Shown here: piece by piece, positions 1 to 6,115 of the stretch
Layout: each line of letters begins with the position of its first letter
Position numbering within the stretch: position 1 is the first letter of the stretch
Source of the DNA: Octadecabacter sp.
Lineage (GTDB): Bacteria > Pseudomonadota > Alphaproteobacteria > Rhodobacterales > Rhodobacteraceae
DNA: 6,459 nt
Direction of reading: 5' to 3'
Assembly: GCA_003533975.1 (NCBI GenBank)
Contig: DQCL01000054.1
Location: forward strand, 9,011-15,469
Position numbers and translations under genes: made by a program
Notes under the pieces: generated by a model
What the model was told of the DNA's origin: nothing
Database searches by the model: none
The model's input: the letters and a program-made list of their open reading frames with translations, nothing else

Positions 1-600
1 AAAGATGGTGTTGAGTTTGACGGGCGTCAGACCACGTTTAGTGGTGCATTATGTGACAATGCAAAGCTACGCGACCATCACGCACAGCTATTTTTGGTGA
101 ACCTGATTTGGAACACGCGTGGGGAACGCCAGTGTTTCCAATTTGGCCCAACGGATAGTCAGCTTGTCAGTTGGGATTTGGCAAAAGACCCGAACGCGCA
201 GATTTCTGTGATCTCTGGTGCATGGGCAATCCCGCTGTTTCAGTCGAACCGAAACTTCTCGGATATTCGTGCGGACGCAGCGGAATTGCAGCGTCTAGAA
301 AGCGAGCATTTGAATGCGCTTCGATCCCCTTGGGCGAAAGCACGGATCCGGATCTGGACGTTGGCGGATTTCATCGAAACGCCGATGGAAGCGCTGCAAA
401 CCGTGTTGGATGAAATGGGCGCAAAGAACCTGCGTCGTGTGACAGAAGCGCCAAAAATGGCCGACTTGTCTGGGTTTGGCCAGTTTCTGCAGAATCTAAA
501 GAACCAAGGCATGCATCCGTATTTAATGGGCGACTTTCCAACAGATGACGTGCCCGTCAACGAACGCCCGACGCGGCGGAAACCTTATTTGGTACGGTAG
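1..600 (+). CDS. C-terminal part of an unrecognised protein (5' end outside window)
   Basis: The reading frame is open from the first base of the window to a TAG at 598-600, giving 199 residues. The GTG at 94 is an internal valine codon, because the frame continues upstream of it without a stop, so the true start lies off the window. I do not recognise the family. The protein is soluble-looking, with no membrane segment, several tryptophans, and a basic proline/arginine-rich tail (NERPTRRKPYLVR). Residues about 115-140 (RIRIWTLADFIETP... to DEMGA) loosely resemble the end of sulfotransferase domains, where a 'YEDL..P...L..L.LG' pattern is common, and the next gene has such a segment. That resemblance is weak and is only an inference. 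The stop is 3 nt before the ATG of the double sulfotransferase gene, so the two are very likely cotranscribed and translationally coupled. Confidence 0.75.
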   Translation, partial: KDGVEFDGRQTTFSGALCDNAKLRDHHAQLFLVNLIWNTRGERQCFQFGPTDSQLVSWDLAKDPNAQISVISGAWAIPLFQSNRNFSDIRADAAELQRLESEHLNALRSPWAKARIRIWTLADFIETPMEALQTVLDEMGAKNLRRVTEAPKMADLSGFGQFLQNLKNQGMHPYLMGDFPTDDVPVNERPTRRKPYLVR

Positions 601-603
601 AAC

Positions 604-2025
604 ATGGCGCAGTTTGACTACTTTGTGGTTTTTGCAGAAATGCGAACAGGATCTAATTTCTTGGAATCCAACATCAATGCGTTCGACGGATTGGTGTGCC
701 ACGGTGAAGCCTACAACCCGAGTTTTGTTGGTTATCCAAACGGTTCGAAAACACTTGGTGTTTCGCTAGAAGATCGCAACGAAGATCCGTTCAGAATACT
801 GGAAAAGGTCAGGACGGCGGACGGGTTGAATGGGTTTCGCTACTTCAACGACCACGATCCGCGGGTGCTTGATGCAATGTTGGAAGACAAGCGTTGCGCT
901 AAGATTATTTTGACGCGTAACCCGATCGAAAGCTACGTCAGCTGGAAGATCGCAAAATCGACGGGCCAGTGGAAACTGACTGACGTAAAACGACTGCGCG
1001 AAGATACGATTTCGTTCAATGCGGATGAGTTCAGAGACCATATTAACAAGCTACAAGCATTCCAAATTCGGTTGCTCAACACATTGCAGAAATTCGGGCA
1101 GACGGCATTTTATGTCGATTACGAAGACCTGCAAGATATCGAAATCATGAATGGTTTGGCGTCCTATCTGGGCATTGATGAGCGGCTTGAAGCGTTAGAC
1201 AAGTCGTTGAAAAAGCAAAACCCGAGCTCTTTGTCCGACAAGGTTGAGAACTTCGCTGAGATGGAAGCGGCGCTCACGCGGCTCGACCGTTTCAATCTAA
1301 ACCGCACACCTAACTTTGAGCCACGTCGCGGCCCCGCCGTGCCGAGTTACATTGCTGCTCCGAATTCCCCGTTGATGTTCATGCCGATCAAGTCTGGACC
1401 GATCGACGTGGTAAAGAATTGGTTGGCCGGTTTGGACGAGGGTCAGCCCACCGACCTGATTTCAAAGTTCACACAAAAATCGCTACGGCAGTGGAAACGC
1501 CAGGCCACGGGGCACCGCAGTTTTGCCGTGGTTCGCCATCCAGTCGCGCGGGCGCACGCTGCCTTTTGCAGTAAGATACTATCGACTGAGAAAGGCAGCT
1601 TCACTGAGATCAGGAACGTTCTAAGAAACCAATTTAAGCTGCCTATACCCGCAACCTATCCTGACCCATCTTATGGCACGACTGAGCATCGTGTGGCGTT
1701 CTTGGCGTTTCTGAAATTTATTAAGTCTAACCTCGGCGGGCAAACAGCGATGCGTGTAGATGCGCACTGGGCGACGCAATCGCAGGCTCTGCAAGGTTTT
1801 GCTGAATACGCATTGCCTGACTTGATTTTGCGCGAAGACCGACTTGAAGAAGATCTCGCGATCTTGGCGTCTCAGGTTGGAAAGACAACAATGCCAACCG
1901 TTCCTGAAGCGACAGACCAGTATGCGGATTTGCTGCATGGCATATACGATGCCGAAGTGGAGTCTGCTGTGCATGATGTTTACCAGCGCGACTACATTGC
2001 GTTTGGATACGGGCCTTACGCCTAG
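604..2025 (+). CDS. Double-domain sulfotransferase (NodH/StF-like plus Sulfotransfer_2-like)
   Basis: This 473-residue protein probably transfers a sulfuryl group from PAPS to a hydroxyl of an unknown acceptor, perhaps a glycan. The N-terminal half has the 5'-phosphosulfate loop RTGSNFLE (14-21), the 3'-phosphate motif TRNPIESYVSW (104-114), a YVDYEDL strand (170-176) and a KQNPSSLSDKVENFAEM tail (204-220) typical of NodH-like proteins. The C-terminal half repeats the logic of the Sulfotransfer_2 family: VVRHPVARAHAAF (309-321), DAHWATQSQAL (386-396) and DYIAFGY (463-469). Its 5' loop is degenerate (MPIKSGPIDVVKNWL, 260-274, without the usual Ser/Thr), so the second domain may be weakly active or only bind substrate. 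There is no signal peptide or membrane segment, so it acts in the cytosol. The ATG follows the upstream stop by 3 nt and has no good Shine-Dalgarno, which suggests coupling. The stop overlaps that of ptsN on the other strand. Confidence 0.8.
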   Translation: MAQFDYFVVFAEMRTGSNFLESNINAFDGLVCHGEAYNPSFVGYPNGSKTLGVSLEDRNEDPFRILEKVRTADGLNGFRYFNDHDPRVLDAMLEDKRCAKIILTRNPIESYVSWKIAKSTGQWKLTDVKRLREDTISFNADEFRDHINKLQAFQIRLLNTLQKFGQTAFYVDYEDLQDIEIMNGLASYLGIDERLEALDKSLKKQNPSSLSDKVENFAEMEAALTRLDRFNLNRTPNFEPRRGPAVPSYIAAPNSPLMFMPIKSGPIDVVKNWLAGLDEGQPTDLISKFTQKSLRQWKRQATGHRSFAVVRHPVARAHAAFCSKILSTEKGSFTEIRNVLRNQFKLPIPATYPDPSYGTTEHRVAFLAFLKFIKSNLGGQTAMRVDAHWATQSQALQGFAEYALPDLILREDRLEEDLAILASQVGKTTMPTVPEATDQYADLLHGIYDAEVESAVHDVYQRDYIAFGYGPYA

Positions 2026-2486
2026 GCTGCGTATGCGGCGCTCGCTTCTGTCAGAATTGTATAAATCGTTGACGGGTTTTCGTTTGCACGCAGTTTCGCA
2101 CAAATGCCCTCGTCGCGCAGGGTTCGTGACACCAATGCTAAGGCTTTGAGATGGGAAACACCCGCCTCTTCAGGTGCGAACAATGCAAATACCAAATCAA
2201 CGGGCTGGCGGTCCACAGAATCAAAATCGAGTGGCTTTTTCAATCGCAGGAATAGACCACAGACCTGAGATAATCCGGGAAGACGCGCATGAGGAAGTGC
2301 AATGCCTTGGCCCACACCGGTTGGGCCAAGGTTTTCGCGTTCGAGAAGGGCCTCGATGACTAGGTTTTGGTCCATGCCAAAACAAGCTTCCGCCATATCA
2401 CCAAGATCGTGAAACAAACGCTTCTTGCTGCTGACTGCAGCGATAACTTTGATTCCCGAAGCGGGTAGAATGTCTGCTATCGGCAT
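2022..2486 (-). CDS. ptsN: PTS IIA-like nitrogen-regulatory protein (EIIA-Ntr)
   Basis: This 154-residue protein is the terminal phosphate acceptor of the nitrogen PTS relay (PtsP to NPr to PtsN). It regulates other proteins rather than importing sugar; in other proteobacteria its targets include potassium transport and sensor kinases. The phospho-acceptor is His66 in GVGQGIALPHAR (58-68), preceded by ENLGPTG, the family hallmark. The downstream PVDLVFALFAPEEAGVSHLK (95-114) matches the rest of the fold. The length is close to the usual 150-163. It starts with ATG 30 nt after the hpf stop, with a GGGAAG-type ribosome binding site about 8 nt upstream, so it most likely shares the hpf transcript. 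No PTS permease or NPr gene is in view. Its TAG stop overlaps that of the converging sulfotransferase gene. Confidence 0.95.
   Translation of the reverse strand: MPIADILPASGIKVIAAVSSKKRLFHDLGDMAEACFGMDQNLVIEALLERENLGPTGVGQGIALPHARLPGLSQVCGLFLRLKKPLDFDSVDRQPVDLVFALFAPEEAGVSHLKALALVSRTLRDEGICAKLRANENPSTIYTILTEASAAYAA
2305..2335 (+). terminator. Candidate intrinsic terminator for the plus-strand genes, inside ptsN
   Basis: Arms CCTTGGCCCA (2305-2314) and TGGGCCAAGG (2322-2331) form a perfect 10-bp GC-rich stem around a 7-nt loop and are followed directly by TTTT (2332-2335). The T run exists only when read on the plus strand; on the minus strand the hairpin is followed by CATTGCAC, so it would not stop ptsN transcription. 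It lies about 280 nt past the sulfotransferase stop, antisense to the ptsN segment coding for LGPTGVGQG. The T run is short and the repeat overlaps a conserved protein motif, so chance cannot be excluded. Confidence 0.4.
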
Positions 2487-2499
2487 TACGCACTTCCCG

Positions 2500-2515
2500 T
2501 CGGGATTTCGCCCGA
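2500..2515. other. Small hairpin in the hpf-ptsN gap
   Basis: TCGGG (2500-2504) and CCCGA (2511-2515) form a 5-bp stem with a 6-nt loop within the 30-nt spacer between hpf and ptsN. No T tract follows on the minus strand, so it is not a terminator. It could modulate ptsN translation or mark an RNA processing site, but a stem this short may have no role. Confidence 0.25.
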
Positions 2516-2516
2516 T

Positions 2517-3092
2517 CTAACTTATGTTGCGCGGGTCGATCCAACCGATATTCCCGTCTTCACGGCGGTAGACCACGTTGATTCCGCTATGTCCTTCATT
2601 TCGGAATACCAAGACTGGTGCGTTTGCGATTTCCATTTGCATAACCGCTTCTCCGACGGAGATTGATGGGATTTTCGTCTCCATCTCGGCCACAATCATG
2701 GAGCTAACACCTTCTGGCTCTTGCTCTTCCGACTCACTATTTGAAGCGAGGATATAGGACCCAGCGTCGGAAAGTTCAACGGGTTGTGAGCGCTCCTTAT
2801 GGTGGTCTTTCAAACGGCGTTTGTAACGTCGGAGTTGTTTTTCCATCTTCTCTGACGCGCTGTCAAAAGCTGCATATATTTCAGTGGCATGGCCCTTGGC
2901 TTGGGCTGTGAGGCCAGTTGAAAGATGGACTTCAGTTTCACAGACATATTCATGCCCGCTCTTGGAAAATACGATGTTGGCGTCGGTTGGGCGACCTGCA
3001 TATTTACTGACGACATCCCCCAATTCAGTTTTAACGTGTGTTTGAAGGGCTTCGCCGATGTCGATTTGCTTTCCTGTGATCTGATAGCGCAT
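2517..3092 (-). CDS. hpf: Long-form ribosome hibernation promoting factor
   Basis: This 191-residue protein binds the small subunit in the mRNA/tRNA channel and, in its long form, joins two 70S ribosomes into inactive 100S dimers during slow growth. The N-terminal S30AE/RaiA domain covers about residues 1-100 (MRYQITGKQIDIGEALQTHV at the start, basic helix KQLRRYKRRLKDHHKER near 85-101). A linker of low complexity (SNSESEEQEPEG, 117-128) leads to the C-terminal dimerisation domain (about 133-188, with ISVGEAVMQME and APVLVFRNEGHSGINVVYRR). The length is typical of the long form, unlike the short E. coli HPF of about 95 residues. The ATG is fixed by a strong AAGGAG 5 nt upstream. It is separated from lptB by 214 bp, so it probably has its own promoter, and ptsN follows 30 nt downstream. 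Confidence 0.96.
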   Translation of the reverse strand: MRYQITGKQIDIGEALQTHVKTELGDVVSKYAGRPTDANIVFSKSGHEYVCETEVHLSTGLTAQAKGHATEIYAAFDSASEKMEKQLRRYKRRLKDHHKERSQPVELSDAGSYILASNSESEEQEPEGVSSMIVAEMETKIPSISVGEAVMQMEIANAPVLVFRNEGHSGINVVYRREDGNIGWIDPRNIS

Positions 3093-3097
3093 CTCGT

Positions 3098-3104
3098 CTC
3101 CTTT
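3098..3104 (-). promoter_or_regulatory. Strong ribosome binding site of hpf
   Basis: On the minus strand AAAGGAG ends 5 nt before the hpf ATG. It is the best Shine-Dalgarno match at any start in the window and settles the start codon. The neighbouring coupled genes have weak or no such sites, which suggests hpf is translated independently and efficiently. Confidence 0.8.
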
Positions 3105-3138
3105 TTGAGCGTTACAGGCAATTCGGGCGTCAGAACGA

Positions 3139-3153
3139 TTAAATTTTCGTTAA
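3139..3153. promoter_or_regulatory. CtrA-like box TTAA-N7-TTAA upstream of hpf
   Basis: TTAA at 3139-3142 and TTAA at 3150-3153 are exactly 7 nt apart, the full consensus for the alphaproteobacterial cell-cycle and motility regulator CtrA. The box is palindromic in form and reads the same on either strand. It lies in the only sizeable intergenic region, 46 nt upstream of the hpf start, a plausible position over or near a promoter. The match is seen directly; binding by CtrA is inferred. Confidence 0.4.
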
Positions 3154-3306
3154 GCTATGCGAGAATTGTCGGGGACGATGTCAGTGACAGGGTTGTGTGT
3201 GTCTGGCGCCCTAAAGGCGAAGTCCAGAATACATTGGTTACCTGTTCTGTCATCTCCCCTAGTTGGCGACGAAATGGCGCGACTGTCAATGATATCCGTA
3301 AACTGA

Positions 3307-4059
3307 TCACGAAACGCGGAACGAATCCCCAAGGTAAACCCGACGCACGTTTTCGTCCTGAACGACCTCTTCAGTGCTGCCGGACATCAGAATTTTTCCG
3401 TCATGTAGGATATAAGCACGATCTACGATCTGCAGGGTTTCCTGAACATTGTGGTCGGTAACCAGAACACCAATTCCACGGTTCTTTAGGTCAGTTACAA
3501 GGTGTCTGATCTCACCTACCGCGATTGGGTCAACACCGGCGAACGGTTCGTCCAGCAATACATAATTGGGATCAGCGGCAAGGCAGCGAGCGATCTCAGC
3601 GCGTCGGCGTTCACCACCGGAAAGCGCCATCGCTGGCGCACGGCGCAAGTGTTCGATTGAAAACTCTGAGAGCAATTCTTCAAGGCGTTCGCGACGGCGT
3701 GTGCGGTCTGGCTCTGCGATTTCGAGGATCGAGAGAATATTATCCTCAACGTTAAGCCCTCGAAAAATAGACATTTCTTGTGGAAGGTAGCCGATACCTA
3801 GTTTCGCACGGCGATACATGGGCAATGCAGTAATATCGCGACCATCAACGATCACTTGACCGCCTTCAGGGGTCACAAGGCCAGCGATCGAGTAGAAGCA
3901 GGTTGTCTTGCCACAACCGTTTGGTCCCAGCAAAGCAACGACTTCTCCGCGACCGAGATCCATATTGACGTCTCGTATGACGACACGTTTGCCGTAGCTT
4001 TTGCGCAGATGGCGGATTCTTAGCCCAACATCACCGTCTGTGACTGTTAGTTCAGGCAT
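3307..4059 (-). CDS. lptB: LPS export ABC transporter ATP-binding protein
   Basis: LptB is the cytoplasmic ATPase that, with LptF and LptG, extracts lipopolysaccharide from the inner membrane and pushes it along the LptC-LptA bridge to the outer membrane. All ATPase motifs are present in its 250 residues: Walker A GPNGCGKT (45-52), Q-loop Q94 in YLPQEMSIFRGLNVEDN, signature LSGGERRR (146-153), Walker B YVLLDEP with catalytic Glu171 (166-172), and H-loop His203 in TDHNV. The phrase SIFRGLNVEDNI is characteristic of LptB among ABC proteins. One small oddity is Cys49 where Ala is usual in the P-loop. The ATG overlaps the lptA stop as TGATG, so translation is coupled. LptF and LptG are not in this window and must be encoded elsewhere. 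Confidence 0.97.
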   Translation of the reverse strand: MPELTVTDGDVGLRIRHLRKSYGKRVVIRDVNMDLGRGEVVALLGPNGCGKTTCFYSIAGLVTPEGGQVIVDGRDITALPMYRRAKLGIGYLPQEMSIFRGLNVEDNILSILEIAEPDRTRRRERLEELLSEFSIEHLRRAPAMALSGGERRRAEIARCLAADPNYVLLDEPFAGVDPIAVGEIRHLVTDLKNRGIGVLVTDHNVQETLQIVDRAYILHDGKILMSGSTEEVVQDENVRRVYLGDSFRVS

Positions 4060-4544
4060 CAGTTGCCGCCTTGGTTCAAGATTGTGCGCACACGGCCTTC
4101 CATTTGCGCACTGCCGTCTGACAAGTTTACCCGCATGGTATTGGCAGAAATCGCACTGTTTCCTTGCGTAAGCAGCACGTCGCCGGACAACACAAGCGTG
4201 CCCGCATCCAGATTATACTCTGCGCTAGAGGCTTCGGCAGCTTCTGTCGCAGTTACAAAGGTTACGCCCCCGCTTGCGGACAGGCGACTGATGTCACCGG
4301 ACGCATCATTGTAAAAAACCTGAACGCGACCGGCATTGAGACGCAAATCCCCTTGGCCAATAAGAACACTGCCTTGAAAGACTGCGGTGCCGGTGTCTTG
4401 ATCTATGCTTAGGCTATCAGACGTAATTTCCAGCGGTGCAGTAGGGTCCGCGTTAATCGTTCCGAGGTTGATACTGGTTTGCGAAAACGCCGGGCCAGCA
4501 ACCATCAGGATCGCGCAAAAGAATGCAGTTTTAAAAAGTGTCAC
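4059..4544 (-). CDS. lptA: Periplasmic LPS transport protein LptA
   Basis: LptA (161 residues) forms the periplasmic beta-jellyroll bridge that carries LPS between LptC and the outer-membrane LptD/E. Residues 1-21 form a signal peptide (MTLFKTAFFCAILMVAGPAFS, then Gln), with cleavage likely after AFS. The mature part is an OstA-like repeat region: ITSDSLSIDQDTGTAVFQGSVLIGQGDLRLNAGRVQVFY is followed by a second sheet round, LVLSGDVLLTQGNSAISANTMRVNLSDG. The start is a GTG, 11 nt after the lptC stop. It is chosen because it yields a clean signal peptide, and a weak AGGA lies upstream. Its stop overlaps lptB. Sequence conservation in this family is low, so the identification rests on domain pattern, size and position between lptC and lptB. 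Confidence 0.92.
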   Translation of the reverse strand: MTLFKTAFFCAILMVAGPAFSQTSINLGTINADPTAPLEITSDSLSIDQDTGTAVFQGSVLIGQGDLRLNAGRVQVFYNDASGDISRLSASGGVTFVTATEAAEASSAEYNLDAGTLVLSGDVLLTQGNSAISANTMRVNLSDGSAQMEGRVRTILNQGGN

Positions 4545-4555
4545 GTCAAAGAATC

Positions 4556-5146
4556 CTATTGTTGCGGTGTGTATATCAGCCGAACACCATTTTGGAAAAG
4601 CATCACTTGACCGTCAGTCCCTTCGGGCGTTTCGATAATCATCTGACCTGCGGTAAGCGAACCAAAAGGTGCTTGTACTTCAATTGCCGCATCAGAAATT
4701 ATCTGCCCTGTGGTCATGTTCGCCGTAATGCCAACCGTTTCCATTTCGTAGCCGTTTGATGTTTCAACACGGGCCAAACCCGAAAGACGCGCGATCCGGG
4801 ATGTGGTGTCGAGTTCACCGGTTCCGGCGCGTATGTCGATGTGGACACCATTTACGGACTCAATGCTCGCAGTCAGATTTTCAATGATCATCAGGTCGCC
4901 GTTCGGACGGGTGGTGTCGGCGCTGATTCCGATCACTGAGCCATCATCGGCCACGCCAGAGATTTGCGCACCAGACAGCCTCGGCTCGCGGGCGATTTCT
5001 TCGATTTCAGCATAAGGGATTGTGGTTTCTTGCGTCGGTGCACGGGCGAAAAGGAATACAGTCGACATCAGCGCAAGCGCGGCGAGCGGCAGGGTGATTT
5101 TCAGAAAGCCGACAAACTGAGAATATAGGTTCTCGTCCTTTGTCAT
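4556..5146 (-). CDS. lptC: LPS export protein LptC
   Basis: LptC (196 residues) is a bitopic inner-membrane protein that receives LPS from LptB2FG and hands it to LptA. A single membrane helix spans about residues 14-34 (FLKITLPLAALALMSTVFLFA), with a short cytoplasmic N-terminus. The periplasmic part has the repeated beta-strand character of the LptA/LptC fold, for example LSGAQISGVADDGSVIGISA, ARLSGLARVETSNGYEM and AAIEVQAPFGSLTAGQM. The length is near the usual 190. Its ATG follows the kdsD stop with no spacer (TAGATG). The family diverges strongly in sequence, but topology and gene order make the call firm. Confidence 0.92.
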   Translation of the reverse strand: MTKDENLYSQFVGFLKITLPLAALALMSTVFLFARAPTQETTIPYAEIEEIAREPRLSGAQISGVADDGSVIGISADTTRPNGDLMIIENLTASIESVNGVHIDIRAGTGELDTTSRIARLSGLARVETSNGYEMETVGITANMTTGQIISDAAIEVQAPFGSLTAGQMIIETPEGTDGQVMLFQNGVRLIYTPQQ

Positions 5147-6115
5147 CTACACAATGCCTGCGCGTAGGCAGTCATGGATGTGCAAAATGCCTGCGACCTT
5201 GCGGGACCCGTCCGGATCCACAACAAATAGGCAGGTAATATTGCCAGTGTTCATCACGTTAACTGCCTCTTCCGCTAGCGATGCTGTTCCAATTGTGCGC
5301 GGTGCTTTTGTCATCACTTCGCCAGCAGTCAAATCCAACAAACCCGCCATATTCCGACGCAAATCGCCATCGGTCACGATACCGGTAAGGTAGCCCGCGT
5401 CGTCCAATACGCCAACCACACCGAAGCCCTTTTGACTGATCGTCAGCAGGGTATCGCTCATCGGGGTTTTTTCTCCGACGAGAGGAACAGCGTCTTTCTT
5501 GTGCATCAGGTCGCCAACGCGCGACAGCTGGGACCCAAGTTTGCCACCAGGATGAAAGTCGCGGAAGTTATCTGCTGAGAAAGCGCGATGTTCCATGATT
5601 GCCACAGACAACGCATCACCAAGTGCAAGGGTCATGGTTGTAGAGGTTGTGGGAACAACGCCGGTTCCGCAGGCTTCCGGCAGTTTGGGCATCAACAAAA
5701 CGATGTCAGATTGGATCGCGAGTGAGCTTTTGGGTCGGCTCGTCATGCCAATTAACGGGATACAAAACCGCTGTGTATACGCGATCAAGTTGGCAAGCTC
5801 CGGCGCTTCGCCAGAGTTCGAGATCGCAAGGACAACGTCACCACGAGTCACCATTCCAAGGTCCCCATGCGAGGCTTCAGCAGGGTGGACGAAATGCGCA
5901 GGCGTGCCGGTGCTCGCCAAAGTCGCGGCGATCTTGCGGGCGATGTGGCCGGACTTACCAATACCTGAAATGATGATCCGACCTTTGGCATTCAGGATAA
6001 GATCGACAGCATCGGCCAAAGCGCCGTCCAGCGTATCCGCAAGCGCATTCAGTGCATCGGCTTCTTCGCGGATAACACGGCGGGCGGTGTCGGTGAATTT
6101 TGTATGATCAGCCAT
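5147..6115 (-). CDS. kdsD: Arabinose-5-phosphate isomerase (KpsF/GutQ family)
   Basis: This 322-residue cytosolic enzyme converts ribulose 5-phosphate to arabinose 5-phosphate, the first committed step toward Kdo, the inner-core sugar of LPS. The N-terminal SIS domain (about 35-190) shows GIGKSGHIARKIAATLASTG, HPAEASHGDLGMV, AISNSGEAPEL, PTTSTTMTLALGDAL and FHPGGKLG. Lys54, Glu106, Glu147 and His188 align with the four catalytic residues of the E. coli enzyme (59, 111, 152, 193) at a constant offset of 5. Two CBS domains follow (about 203-258 and 266-320), with TGIVTDGDLRR in the first. The ATG overlaps the RNase D stop as TAATG. The usual neighbour kdsC (Kdo-8-phosphate phosphatase) is absent between kdsD and lptC. 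Confidence 0.96.
   Translation of the reverse strand: MADHTKFTDTARRVIREEADALNALADTLDGALADAVDLILNAKGRIIISGIGKSGHIARKIAATLASTGTPAHFVHPAEASHGDLGMVTRGDVVLAISNSGEAPELANLIAYTQRFCIPLIGMTSRPKSSLAIQSDIVLLMPKLPEACGTGVVPTTSTTMTLALGDALSVAIMEHRAFSADNFRDFHPGGKLGSQLSRVGDLMHKKDAVPLVGEKTPMSDTLLTISQKGFGVVGVLDDAGYLTGIVTDGDLRRNMAGLLDLTAGEVMTKAPRTIGTASLAEEAVNVMNTGNITCLFVVDPDGSRKVAGILHIHDCLRAGIV

Larger units (their letters stand above)
3093..3306 (-). promoter_or_regulatory. Intergenic region between lptB and hpf, likely hpf-ptsN promoter
   Basis: This 214-bp stretch is the only gap of size in the window. It holds the hpf ribosome binding site, the TTAA-N7-TTAA box, an 11-bp palindrome TGTCAGTGACA (3179-3189) and further TGTCA copies at 3248-3252 and 3284-3288. 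A TTGACA hexamer lies on the minus strand at 3289-3284 but has no convincing -10 partner at normal spacing. I find no hairpin followed by a T run behind lptB, so read-through from the lpt genes into hpf remains possible. No convincing small gene is present. Confidence 0.5.

Noticed and set aside
2017..2033. TACGC-N7-GCGTA hairpin at the convergent stops as a bidirectional terminator
   Set aside because: The stem has only 5 bp and there is no T tract on either strand.
1621..2103. Minus-strand open frame of 160 codons antisense to the sulfotransferase and overlapping ptsN
   Set aside because: It is arginine- and cysteine-rich, shows no family features and overlaps two better-supported genes.
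3205..3226. Imperfect hairpin CTGG...CCAG after lptB as a terminator
   Set aside because: The stem is interrupted and no T run follows on the minus strand.
3247..3253. CTGTCAT as a Pho box
   Set aside because: A Pho box needs a second direct repeat 11 bp away. None is present; the next similar element is 36 bp off.
3284..3289. TTGACA on the minus strand as a -35 box for hpf
   Set aside because: No acceptable -10 hexamer is found at 16-19 nt spacing, and it lies about 190 nt from the hpf start.
3150..3332. Minus-strand open frame of 60 codons between lptB and hpf
   Set aside because: It begins inside lptB in another frame, has no ribosome binding site or recognisable fold, and its end lies in the CtrA-like box. 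A real small gene is not supported.
2925..3461. Plus-strand open frame of 178 codons across the hpf start, the gap and the lptB end
   Set aside because: It is antisense to two well-identified genes, has no recognisable domain and uses unlikely composition. It is a shadow frame, although it does span the intergenic region.
5595..6107. Plus-strand open frame of 170 codons antisense to kdsD
   Set aside because: It lies entirely within kdsD, whose catalytic residues are all intact, and its product is low-complexity Ala/Ser/Arg-rich. It is a coding shadow.
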